Assembly: GCA_035236585.1 (NCBI GenBank)
Contig: CP141130.1
Coordinates: 77,385,944 to 77,449,943, forward strand
Direction of reading: 5' to 3'
DNA: 64,000 bases
Origin: Warburgia ugandensis
Taxonomy: Eukaryota; Streptophyta; Magnoliopsida; Canellales; Canellaceae
This document shows positions 46,742 through 57,399 of the stretch, piece after piece. How positions within the stretch are numbered: position 1 is the first letter of the stretch; each line of letters starts with the position of its first letter. Made by a program: the position numbers and the translations under genes. The notes beneath the pieces are model-generated. The model was not told where the DNA came from. It did not search any database and worked only from the letters and a program-made list of their open reading frames with translations.

Positions 46742-46943
46742 AGAGAAGTGATATTTGGCTTGGCGTTCACAGCTTATACAACTTAGGAGAAATCTTAGCA
46801 TGACATGTGTTCCTTAAACCATAGTTGAATGTCAATGCGGCTTAACCTGAGAAAGTAACCTTTAGTTAAGAGAGATGCATGTCATGCTAAGACCGCTCCT
46901 ATGTTGCATGAGCGGTTAAAGCCAAGCTAAATATCATTTCTCT
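46742..46943. mobile_element. Hairpin MITE, 202 bp
   Basis: Inverted arms of about 85 bp: the left arm starts agagaagtgatatttggctt and the right arm ends aagctaaatatcatttctct, with tcttagcatgacatg paired to catgtcatgctaaga inside. The central loop is about 30 bp. No target duplication is clear, so the superfamily is undetermined. Confidence 0.75.
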
Positions 46944-46987
46944 GCGAACAAAAGTACATTATTTTCATGGTTTTATAAAATACACGA

Positions 46988-47107
46988 GTGGTATTGTTAG
47001 TATTACGTCCAAGTACTTAGCCTTTTATCCACCATTAGAGGATCCAGGTGGTATTGTTATTATCACGTCCAAGTACTAAGTCTTTTATCCACCGTTAGAG
47101 GATCTTA
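46988..47107. repeat. 60-bp tandem repeat, two units
   Basis: gtggtattgtta...acgtccaagtact...ttttatccacc...ttagaggatc occurs twice with exact 60-bp spacing and about 8 differences. Confidence 0.9.
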
Positions 47108-47277
47108 TGGCTTCAACGGTAAAAGTTGTTGTCATGTGACATTGAGGTCATGGATTCAAGGCGTGGAATTAGCCTCTTACAAAAATGCAAGGTAAGGCCA
47201 TCTACTTTAGGCCATTGTGGCCCGCCCCTTCCTTGGACCCCGCATAGGCAGGAGCTTCGTGCACCAGGACTGCCCTT
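47107..47277 (+). repeat. Au-type SINE
   Basis: Well-preserved copy (ggcttcaacggtaaaagttg ... cgtgcaccaggactgccctt), slightly 5'-truncated, adjoining the 60-bp tandem repeat. Confidence 0.92.
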
Positions 47278-47398
47278 AGAGAGGAGATGATGTATGTATA
47301 AGATTCCTAGGGTTAAGAAGAGCTACCATAGATCGATTCACAATGTTTCTCTTTTAGTTATGCGAAAAGCAAGTGCTAATTGATGTGGAGATTATGAC

Positions 47399-47423
47399 AT
47401 GAAGAAGAAGAAGAAGAAGAAGA
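47399..47423. repeat. (GAA)n microsatellite
   Basis: Eight GAA units. Confidence 0.9.
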
Positions 47424-47546
47424 ATAAGAGTATTAATGGAGACTAAGAGTATATCATTGGGACGCTGATCCATTGTTTCAGGACAAGCCAATGGATGCAT
47501 GAACTTTAGCCATAGTAGAAGCTAGTATCCAATCGTGTGAATTTGT

Positions 47547-47694
47547 CATCGTGTGACTTTGAGGTCACGGGTAAAGGCATAGAAACAGCCTCTTGCAAAA
47601 ATGCAAGGTAAGGCTGTGTGCTATAGACTCTTGTAGTTCGCCCCTTTCCCAAACCCTCCATACGCAGGAGTAGTGTGCACCGGGGCTGCCCTTT
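47547..47694 (+). repeat. Au-type SINE, 5'-truncated, 30-bp target duplication
   Basis: Starts after the A-box (catcgtgtgactttgaggtc) and ends ggggctgcccttt. The direct repeat agaagctagYaYccaatYgt... lies at 47517-47546 and 47695-47724, 27 of 30 identical. Truncated but flanked by a long duplication, it appears to have inserted already truncated. Confidence 0.93.
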
Positions 47695-47964
47695 AGAAGC
47701 TAGCACCCAATTGTGTGAATTTGTTTGGAGCTGGCCAATCTGGTAGAGAAAAAATAGATTCATTTAACGTGGTGAATTCCTCTAAGAATGATTTTCAGAA
47801 ATTACCAAGTGTTCATATTTTCACAGAAGGAATGTTGTAGTAGAGTGCAATATTAACGCAAGTAGCTGTCTGGTGGGGTTGAAGCGGTGAAGGGAAGAGA
47901 TTCGTCATCGCCCACCTCGTGTTTGATGTATGTACCTGATACCATATTGGTCTAATCTTTCGGG

Positions 47965-48146
47965 ATGTTAGCAGTGCTGTAAGATGGAGTGAGTTGAGAT
48001 GAGATGGGCCATATCACTGTTAGTGATGTTTGATATGGTTTAAGATGCAGTAATAGTGGTGCTTGAAATGGATGAGTGGTCATCTCAAGCCAGATCTCAT
48101 CTCATCTCAAGCCAATTCATTTCATCTCAAACACCACTGACAGCAT
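47965..48146. mobile_element. Putative MITE with GAGATGAGATG-type inverted ends
   Basis: The left end (atgttagcagtgctgtaaga ... gagttgagatgagatg) matches the complement of the right end (catctcatctcaag ... accactgacagcat) imperfectly over about 50 bp. No clear target duplication. Confidence 0.55.
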
Positions 48147-48797
48147 GTAAGTTTATTTTTCACTTAATTTTATACCTATAATTCAAAAAAAATAAAAAAT
48201 GCAAGTAGCCGTACTATCGCCCACTTTTGTATGGAGGTGCCCACATTTGCAACTGAAAATGAGGAATTGTCTGCATGGCTTGACAAGCCTCCTAACTTTT
48301 TATCCGATTTGCTTTTATGGAACTGTAATAGAACCTTTTGCCAAGAACTATGCAGTATTTTTTCTTAGTTATCTAATTTCTCCTTAAAAAAAAGGTATTT
48401 TCAATTTTCACAATTTTGAATACTTGAGTTGCGGTTGGCATAGGTCAATTTAACTTGACCTGGTCATAGCTTGCTGGTGGGTCTTGTAAACTGAGGTTAC
48501 AAGTGTCTTGGTTCATCTTTCAGGTACACCACATGCAGAGTGCAGATGGTTGGTGATCCAACTCGTACTTAGGTGACATTCTACGTTGGATGATCTTAAC
48601 TGCTGAGATTCTACCATATGCTTTGAATTCCACAATATAATGTGGTCAGGATCATCCATCTTTCTGCAAACACCACAACTTTAGGTGGCTATTATATGTG
48701 CAATTGTATGTCAGTGGTCCGAAGTTATATCAGCATCTTAAATTAGTTACTGCTGGAATTTTAGTCTTGTATACGTTACTGATAGAACTAACGTATT

Positions 48798-48950
48798 CAG
48801 GGTGTCACGTGACCTTGAGGTCACAGGTTAAGGGGTGGAATCAGCCTCTTGTAAAATGCAAGGTAAGACTGCCTACTAAAAGCCCTTGTGGTCTGCCCCT
48901 TTCTTGGACCTCCCATAGGCGGAAGCTTCGTGCGCTGAGACTGCCCTTTT
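48798..48950 (+). repeat. Au-type SINE, 5'-truncated
   Basis: Begins at ggtgtcacgtgaccttgagg and ends gagactgccctttt. The direct repeat tatRYgttaStgatagaact lies at 48770-48792 and 48951-48973, 20 of 23 identical. Confidence 0.92.
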
Positions 48951-49241
48951 TATATGTTAGTGATAGAACTAATGGAAGAGAAGGCTCAGAAGTTGATTGG
49001 AATTAGTATTGTTTGCTCTAATCAACCCAAGTGATTCTTTCTTCCTTATTTTTTATTAAATTTCTTCCAAATAGGTAGTACAAAGAAAGTTTGTGACACA
49101 CGAGCTTGGATAGAGCTTGTCATGGTGAAGCTAATGAGTTACTTCAGAGAATGCCTCTAGGATCTCTCTAAGATCCCATTGGACTTTCATAGGTGTGGCT
49201 CTTTTTACATTAGTCTAATCTGTGTTATTCTTGTGTTTGTT

Positions 49242-49412
49242 AAAAAGGGCAGGTCATTCCACCTGTGCAGGGTCTAGAGAAGAAAAGGATTACAAGAGTT
49301 TATAGTACGCGGCTTTACCTTGCATTTTTACAAGAGGCTATTTTCACGCTGAAAATCTGTGATCTTAAAGTCACACGGTGATAACTTTTACCGTTGCACC
49401 CAGACTCCCCTT
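49242..49412 (-). repeat. Au-type SINE
   Basis: Near full-length copy (aaaaagggcaggtcattcca ... taccgttgcacccagactcc) with a small deletion near the 3' end. Confidence 0.88.
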
Positions 49413-50889
49413 CTACTTGTTTAAGCAAAAAATAATTGGTTGGGCTATTGCAGTGATTGTAATTCTTACTAGATGCATAGTTTAGATAATTAAAAAAAGT
49501 GGGTTGTTCTTGTATTTTAGTCGACTGATATTTTCAAATAAATCTGTGCATTCAGCAGGTGGGAACCTCTCTGCATCAGCCTTTCCAGGAGGTAGGTCAG
49601 CTGGCCAACCTCCATCCCGTCGGCAAGTGAAAATTCGTCGTATGGTCACAAGTGTCTAGGGAAGTACCAGAAAACAAGGACCAAGACCACAAAGTACTAG
49701 CCGACCACATTAATGGACTACAAGGTCTCCAAGAGGCTCACGCTACAATGTCACAGATTTATTCTAGACACCCATTTCTAGGAAGATTTATCAGGCAGTT
49801 GGTTTCAGAGACCATAGTTGGCTAGGAAGACGCGCCTTATCAGGAACGGCCGTGACACCCTCCATTTTACCAACAGTAAACACTTGGAAAACAAACACAT
49901 CTTGTTGTACAATTTTCACTTGAAAAATGAAGGTTCACCGAAGACAGTGAGCCTTTTATATGTCATATCTGATAGGTTTTGTTGATGAATCTAAACCGTT
50001 GCTTTAGTTTTCTGAATGTTGATATGGAGGCCATAAATCATAAGATAATTAAATGCATTCAAATATAAGCCAATATAGCCCAGTGCTTAGGCTAAGGTGC
50101 CTCTCCTGTAACTAAGTCACACGTTTGAGATAATGCATCACATCTCTTTAAGGGATGTAAGGTGATTGCACGTTGATGGGCTGTCCGAGAAATAGATTTG
50201 AAAAGGTTATACATTGAGGGTACGTGTGTTCCAAAGATATGTATGGAAAGAGTGTATATAAAGACCTGTTGGGTGTGTGAGTTACTAGTTAAGAGAAAAA
50301 ACTAAATACATCCTAATTTGGTGCATGATTTATCTATAGCATGGCCTGATATATGATTTATCAATTGGTTTGGATCACTAATAGACTAGGCTCTACTTTT
50401 ACTTTAATTCACTAATATATTATATATTAAGCTAATTACGATTTTCTTTCAGCACTTAAAATTCCTATTTGCTCTTATGCCATGTTAACATATTTGAAAA
50501 TTTTAATTATTTTTATTTTATCCTACTTTATTAGTCTCTACATCAAATTTTGCATTTGTGTGTGATACATGAACAATCATACAAAAAGGAAATTGATGGC
50601 AAATTTCCTTTGAAATAGAGTCAGGGCTTATTATTTACTAAGTCACTTTAGGATACATTCTTCCAATTATGTCAAATACTGAAATTCTTTTTATAGTTAT
50701 CTGTGGCCATTAATTAAATTCTTTGTTGACTAAATACATATTAAAATCTTGGATTACTGAACACATGCTCTCTTCACTTACTAAATGCATGTAGAGTTCT
50801 GAGGAAAGACCCTTAATTAGGGGTCAACTGTATACAAACAATTTACAACAATCAGTAACTTTGATGGTCTTCAAGGCTATTTTGAATCA
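49413..50889. other. Intergenic sequence, weak unidentified fragment near 49.56-49.86 kb
   Basis: A GC-richer patch at about 49555-49860 could be a decayed coding fragment of a TE, but no motif could be assigned. The rest is AT-rich. Confidence 0.35.
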
Positions 50890-51600
50890 AGTTGTTGACT
50901 TAATTTAACTAGTGAGCTAGTAGATAGCTAATATATGTGTGTCTTAGATGCATCCTTAATTTTATTAAAGCATGTGGCCTTTATAGCCTCTCTATATGAT
51001 GTTAGGTCTGGCATTAACATGCTTATCTTTAATCGTTTTGGCATGGGTAGCATTGTTACAACCTCGTGCACAAGCGACATCCTTTATAGATCTAGGAGAT
51101 CATAGTTCTACTAGGCATAAACTATGTTCTTTAGCCATTTGATGTTAGAGAAGATAACATGTACCGCCATTAACATATTAAGTTCAAGAGGGCAGGGGGC
51201 TTAACTCTATTGGGATAACAGTTTTTACTTGATTTAGTCTTAAAACATAATCAAGTTGCTGACTTAGTTTTAGAAAGTGAGTCGTCAACAACTAATATAT
51301 GAAGATATCTCTCAAGACAATACCTTGACTTGATAAAAGTGTGTGACCTTTAGAGCATCTCTATTTAGTGTTAGGTATAATGTCAGTGTCCTCTCTCTTA
51401 TATCATTTAGGCATAGGTGGTTATTAACTCATATGCATGTCAATACTTTGTTCATGGAGATGAAAGAGATGTGTAGCATTGTTGGGAATAAGTTTTGTAT
51501 TCCTTTAGCCATTTGATGTTGAAGGGAAAGGCACTTATATAACTATTGATTGTTAACTTTTAAGAGGGCATGAGATTTAACTCTTTTGAATCTCACCATG
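50890..51600. repeat. Old tandem duplication, ~360-bp period
   Basis: Unit 1 (50890-51250) and unit 2 (51252-51600) share in order caagttgYtgacttaRtttt, ctaatatatg, gtgtgacctttaKagc, tttagccatttgatgttRRa and aagagggcaKgRgRtttaac. Heavily diverged. Confidence 0.65.
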
Positions 51601-51668
51601 TCTTTTTGAGACATAGTTTATCGTGAGAGTATATGGGGTTTATAGCCAAAGTCCTTGTTGTTAAAGAG

Positions 51669-52066
51669 ATTTAAGGAGATATTCCTACAGATCTAATCTA
51701 TAAAATATTATAAGGATTATATCCCTTCCATATTAGCTTGATTTGTAGCAATTACATGGATTACATCGCTAATTAATTAGTAACGAATGTGTGTGTCTAG
51801 TGTAAATCTATTGAATGAAAGAAGAGAGACCTATCTGATTCAATCTAATATGGTATCAAATCTATTGTGAAGAGCATCATCTGCAATGTCTGATCTTGTC
51901 GATCACAGTTTCAATTGTTGATCTTCAATCTATTGATCTCCCACTATGATCTGCTTCTCTTTTTTACCATCCCTTCCATATTAGCTAGATTTGTAGCACT
52001 TACAGACACATGTGTATATATAATACGGTAAATCTATTGAATGAAAGAAGAGAAGACTTATTTGAT
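51669..52066 (+). mobile_element. Ty1/copia remnant (LTR, PBS, gag start, second LTR piece)
   Basis: An LTR-like stretch ends near 51846, followed by a degenerate primer-binding site tggtatcaaatc (51851-51862) and a gag-like leader with ATG at 51896. A second copy of the LTR 3' part follows at 51966-52066. Shared strings are atcccttccatattagct and aaatctattgaatgaaagaa. Most of the internal region is lost. Confidence 0.6.
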
Positions 52067-52570
52067 CAATTTAGTACTTCTATTATTAGACCTCTTCATA
52101 ATGAAGTCCACAAGGGGCGATTATTTGTCTTTGCCCCAGACAAGAAGTCTTTTTCCATAAAGGTCACGAATTTTGCATCAGTGCCCTGAAGAACTTCACT
52201 ATCTTTGTCATCTGTATCCTTTTATAGTGTCTTCTATTTTTATTTTTTTTCAATCTAATCTACCTTGGCATGATAATCAAGAGGGATAGTATTTTCTTTA
52301 GGTGTACCAAGACATTATACTTAGCTACCTAGGACGTAGTAGCATGTGTATCAGTCTACAGTGGCTAGTCAGTCTGTCTTACTACTGAACTATTTTACAC
52401 ATGCCCTTGCTTGAGCTTTAGTTAAAGTATCAGGAGGAGGCTATCTAGGTGGAAAATATCTCCCAACCTTAGTGCCATCTAATCAACTTTTTGTTGTTTC
52501 ATCCCTAGCCACATGAACAATGTTGCAATAGTGGACCCTACTCCCTTTTCTAAGAGAAAAACTTTATATT

Positions 52571-52635
52571 TATATATATATATATATATATATATGGAGA
52601 GAGAGAGAGAGAAGAAGAAGAAGAAGAAGAAGAAG
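52571..52635. repeat. Compound microsatellite (TA)n-(GA)n-(AAG)n
   Basis: Three adjoining simple runs: TA 52571-52594, GA about 52596-52611, AAG about 52612-52635. Confidence 0.92.
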
Positions 52636-52846
52636 AAAAGAGAAAAGGAACATGGGGCCTAGGAAAACTATAGAGAGACATATAGAGTTGGGTTGTGCAA
52701 AGAAGAAGGGAAGAGAGAGAGGGGCAGCTAGGTTATGTTCTCAAAATAGAAAGAAAGTATAAGCAAAAGAGATAGAGAGAAGGCCTAGGTAAGGAGATGA
52801 CAAAGATGGGTTTAGGCATGCAAGAGAGAAAGAGACAATATATGGC

Positions 52847-52848
<2 letters not shown>

Positions 52849-52910
<62 letters not shown>
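52849..52910. repeat. (GA)n microsatellite, 62 bp
   Basis: Uninterrupted GA run in a purine-rich stretch (52600-53080). The opposite strand shows a long but low-complexity reading frame that is not a gene. Confidence 0.95.
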
Positions 52911-52914
<4 letters not shown>

Positions 52915-53819
52915 AGGATGAAAAGGAGGAGAAAATAACAGAGGACTTAGTGAGAGGCCTAAAAACAGAGGGAAAGAGAGGATATAAAAAAATAGAGGAA
53001 AGAAAGGGGAAGTAAGGCCTACCCTTTGGTGCTGCCTCCATAAGAAGAAAGAAAGAGAGTCCCCTTCTTTTCAATCTCATTTAGGAGAGGGGAAGTAGTA
53101 AATGAGGTGGTGGGCCCCTCTTTCTAGCTTACATCACCCTTCAAAATAAAAAAAAGGTGAAGACAAAAAAGGGTTTCCCTTGTGTAATAGTTAACTCTCA
53201 TTTAATATAATTAAATGATGCACTTGATAGCCATAATGGTAAAAATTTCCACTACAAAGATGTCATATTAGACACTTACCTTTGAGATGAAACTAATATT
53301 AAGGGCAAAATGAAGATAATCAAGCCATTTAAATTAATAGATGACTATAAACTTCTTTTATACCTTTTGATCTCACCTTGATCCAATGATCTAAGATCAT
53401 TGATCTTCTAAGCCTTTTATGGATGCCATCTCAAGAATGACTTATTAGTCTTATCTCATTAATTGTACATCCAATTAGTTGTGGGATTGCAATGTCATGC
53501 CATAATACTATGGTTTATGTAATTTCTCATGAAGGCCTAGGATTAATCATCAAACTACGATACCATATGTTGGCCCCTCAGTGATCACAAGACTTTGATT
53601 TGGTAGTTTTATCAAGTGAGACTAGATCATACTAATTGATCATTAGTAACTTAGATTGTCACCAATTCTAGTGATCCTAAGTGGGTCCAATTTGATTCTT
53701 GTGAGACTCAAACTCTGTTAAAATGTGGGCCAGTAGTAATCATGTTCAATTAGATCTTAAAAGTGGTTCCTAGTTAGAAAATAAGGTATTTTATCAAAAA
53801 TACACCTTAAACAATTAGT

Positions 53820-54600
53820 TAGACAAATAAGCTCATAGGATCTGCCTCTCTTTTTCAACCATATATCAATTCCTTAAATTTCTCTATCATCTCTAATCCT
53901 TCCTAAAATCTCTTTGTAGATTCTACCACTTTTCTATATCCTAGGCGCCTTTCTTAAAATCTTTTTATGCGTAACTTTTTCTACTTGGCAATCAAACCTA
54001 AAAATGATCAAAGGCATCTATATAATAGTTCATGTCAATATTTACAAGTAACATTAATATAAACAAAATATATAAACCTCATCTTAATGATCAAATGCAT
54101 CTATCTAATGGTCTATATTGACATAAACAAATAATCTCTCTCCCCTAAGATGTTTTTGCTTTTAGCATATAAAACCCTATTTTCCCTTGTACCACATTAG
54201 TATATTTGATTTTTTAATTATTTTAAATTTATTATATAATATTAGTGGATAAATGAACTCCTAGATTTGCCTCTCTTTTTGAGCATCATGTTAATTCCTC
54301 TCTCTCATCTGTAACCTTTCCTCAAATTTCTTTGTAGGCTCTATCTCTTTTTATTTCCTATGCATATTTTCTAAAATCTCTTTATATTGTATCATTTTCA
54401 AATTAGCAATCAAATGTCATGTCAACTATATATGCCGTCAATCTAATAGTCCATATTATGTAAATAACTGCATCTAATGTAAACAAAGATATCTAAACGT
54501 TATTAATTATCGAAGCTGTCTACCTAGTAGTCTATACTAGTATAAACAAATAAATCACTATATCAAGATAAACAAAGATGTTTTAAAAGGAAAAAAATAA
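53820..54600. repeat. Old tandem duplication, ~423-bp period
   Basis: gRtYtgcctctctttttSaRc, tctttgtaggctct/tctttgtagattct, ggcaatcaaacct/agcaatcaaatgt and the following 'tctata...gtctatattg...ataaacaaataa' recur in the same order about 423 bp apart. A segment at 54155-54240 also resembles 50440-50530, so the family is dispersed. Confidence 0.6.
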
Positions 54601-55054
54601 TATTTCTCAAATAGCCAACCTCATCTTAATTATCTAAATCATCCAATGGTCTAAGCGATCTTTTATGTTAATGCAAAAATAGAAATCCTAGGAGCAACCA
54701 AATCCACAACATATCCCTAAAGTTGTTTACATGACCTAGCCCAAAAAAATTTGTATTAGATATAATTATTAAGTATTTCTATATATTTGTCTAGAAATAA
54801 TTATTAAGTTTTTCTAGACATAATTGTTAGACATTATTCTTTCAAGAGATGTGTATAAATTTTGTCTCTTTCTATTTCATACACATACACAAATTAAAAT
54901 CTAATACCTATTTCTTTCTACTCCACAAGCATTGTATCTTAGAATGAAAAGAAAAAACCTCTAAAAGAATTCCTACCACATATCGACCCTGATCTTTGTG
55001 ATCAAAACTGTTCATCTTCTGGACTCCTTATTAAGTAAATCTTTGTTGATGTTT

Positions 55055-55567
55055 TCCGCAAGTGCACGGCTATTATAGAATAGCCAGTGCAAGTCCGGGT
55101 CAATTCTACGGGAACTCGACTTGAAAGTGGAGTTTACATAAACTTTAATTATGTAAAGTTGAAAAGAAATAACATTGCAGAAATAAACTAATAATAAGAT
55201 AAAAATATATAGATATAATAAGTTGGTGCAAATTACATAATTTTAAGTTCCAAAAATTAGAATATTAAACTAAATAAACAGTCTTGGATTATACTATCCT
55301 CAGATGAACCAAGCATGGATAAAATAGCACTGAAATAAAATGGGATACAACTGTCATAACATTAGGGACACAAATGTACTTATCTTTAAAGACTAAAGGT
55401 TAAAAACTAAAATTTCCCGTTTTCTAGTTTTTAACTAAGAAAAAAGATAAGAGGGCTGCTACAGAGAACACAATGTAGAGAAGTAGAAGAAGATTAGGGA
55501 AAAGAGATGGAGAAGAAGATGGGGGAGAAGAGAAGAAGGAATGGATGAGGGAAACAAGGAAAAACCA
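55055..55567 (+). repeat. Unclassified dispersed element (copy 2, left part)
   Basis: The 82-bp head (ttccgcaagtgcacggctat ... gaaagtggagttt, 55055-55136) matches 16477-16559. An AT-rich part and the start of a purine-rich tract (55440-55560) follow. The purine-rich body probably resumes at about 62070-63250, after the nested LTR block. This is inference from order and composition. Confidence 0.5.
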
Positions 55568-55628
55568 TGTGAAGCCTTGGCCGATGAGGGCGGGTTGATG
55601 AGGGCGGGCCAAGAGGGCTGGCAGGCTT
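55568..55628 (+). repeat. Direct repeat left of the nested LTR block
   Basis: tgtgaagccttggccgatga ... ggctggcaggctt, containing a 14-bp internal duplication. It matches 61599-61645 on the other side of the LTR block. Confidence 0.9.
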
Positions 55629-55719
55629 TGTAATAACCCAAATAATTAAATAATAATAATAAGATGGGTAAATTGGTAAATACATGTGGGCCTACAAGGC
55701 GTGGGACCCACGATGAGGC

Positions 55720-55726
55720 TATAAAA
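55720..55726 (+). promoter_or_regulatory. TATA box in the outer LTR
   Basis: tataaaa within gaggctataaaagcctaccc, the likely retroelement promoter. Confidence 0.5.
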
Positions 55727-57399
55727 GCCTACCCTGTCTTTTGTACGGCCAAACTATTCACCTCGGATTTCGTGTTGACGACGCAGGGCAACGACGTGGT
55801 ACTCCCCTAGAAGGCGCACGCATTGACGATCTAACCACAGTAAGCCACCCTCCACCATTTCCCTTGTTTTTCCTATAGTTTCTATTGTTTTAACGCCAAA
55901 AAACAGTGTGGATTGCTGTTTTCCGGTGAACGAGTAGGCGTTAGTATTATTGTTAAAGTAAACAGACGAAGCGGCATCAGATCATGATCTAAACCGTTCA
56001 TCTTGTGTGTCGTAACATGAAGAACAATCCCATGAATTTTTATGGTGATCGGACGGCTAGGGACGCCAAAAAACTCATAAAACAGTAGATGAAGAAATTT
56101 TAGAGACGTGACAAAAATCGTGTAAAAACACAAGAAAATGACAGAGATGGTTGAAAAGGTCCTTAAAAATGGGATCTACGCGAAAAACTGAGCGAAACAG
56201 TGCAAAAATCACACCATTTGGACACCTGAGCGTCGCCGGCAGCGACCGGAGTCTGGTCGTCTTCTCCGGCGGTGGCAACTGTCGGTGACACGTGTCACCC
56301 CTTGTTGCACGCCATGTAGGCACCACGCAGATGCCACGCATATAGATGGCACGTGAGAGACACACGACACCATGCGCACGACGCACGATGCCACGGCACA
56401 GCAACCGCGTGCCACGCGGCGCCATGCACACCACACCTGCACGCCATGTGGGCTACACGCGGCACCACACGCAACGTGCCACGCGCACAGTACGCACGTT
56501 AAAGGTACACGCGCGCACAGCGCACCAACGAACACCCGTGCATGCCTGCGGTACACGTGCGCGCACGAGGACGACGCACGCACCCGCACGAAGTCGACGC
56601 ACACGCCCACACGAAGACGGCGCATACACGCACACAGCGCGTCCGCACATGAGTTTGACCCGTCCATTTATAAAAACTTGATTTTTAGGAGCTACAGAGG
56701 TCCAAATCGCGATCTAAAAGAGGCGTTGCGACCATATCGACGGTGCAGACCTAGATTTGACTTGAAAATCTAAATATAAATTCCTTTTTAAGGGTTAAAC
56801 CACTGAATGTAGTGAGATAATCTCAATTAGGCTAATCAATGGATGATTAGGCCTTAGATTTTGATAGTATACATCAAATGTGAGATAACCTATGGGATTA
56901 GAGAGATGAACGTCATTGAATTGTCAAATGATAGAGAATCTATGATGTAATAGATACGTCAGAGTGCCCAACGTGATATTTCCACGCGCTTGATTAAAGC
57001 ACTACATTTATTGAGGTAGGTAATTCCATTCAATTATTTCATGATTTCAATAACCATGAGTGGATTTTTAAAGCTTTGAGACATGTGTTTTATATCTTCT
57101 CATGTACATAATTAGATCCCTATTTTCGTGTCGTAGCATGACTTTTCAATTTGGTAATAACAATATATGCCGGGCTTTAATCGTGTTATTGGGATTATTG
57201 ATAGCGCATTTACATAGTTTATAAGATTTATATCTTGCCGATGATTTATGACAAGTGCTTTCACCTTGTGGGTACTATGCTAGGAAGGTTGTAGGGTTGG
57301 TCACTCTTCCTCTGATTTTGTGATGATGATGATGATTAGACACTGCCCTAGAGTGATACAGGGCCAGGTACGTAGGGGTGGTATCATGGGTAGTCCCCC

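Noticed and set aside
50085..50210. Further SINE copy near 'cccagtgcttaggctaagg'
   Set aside because: Only loose similarity and wrong order of motifs; no target duplication.
52733..53080. 115-codon - strand frame with a long Ser-Leu run
   Set aside because: The Ser-Leu run is the translation of the (GA)n microsatellite; low complexity throughout.
56209..56773. Several 110-150 codon frames on both strands
   Set aside because: They arise from GC-rich, CAC/GCG-biased low-complexity sequence inside an LTR. Composition explains them.
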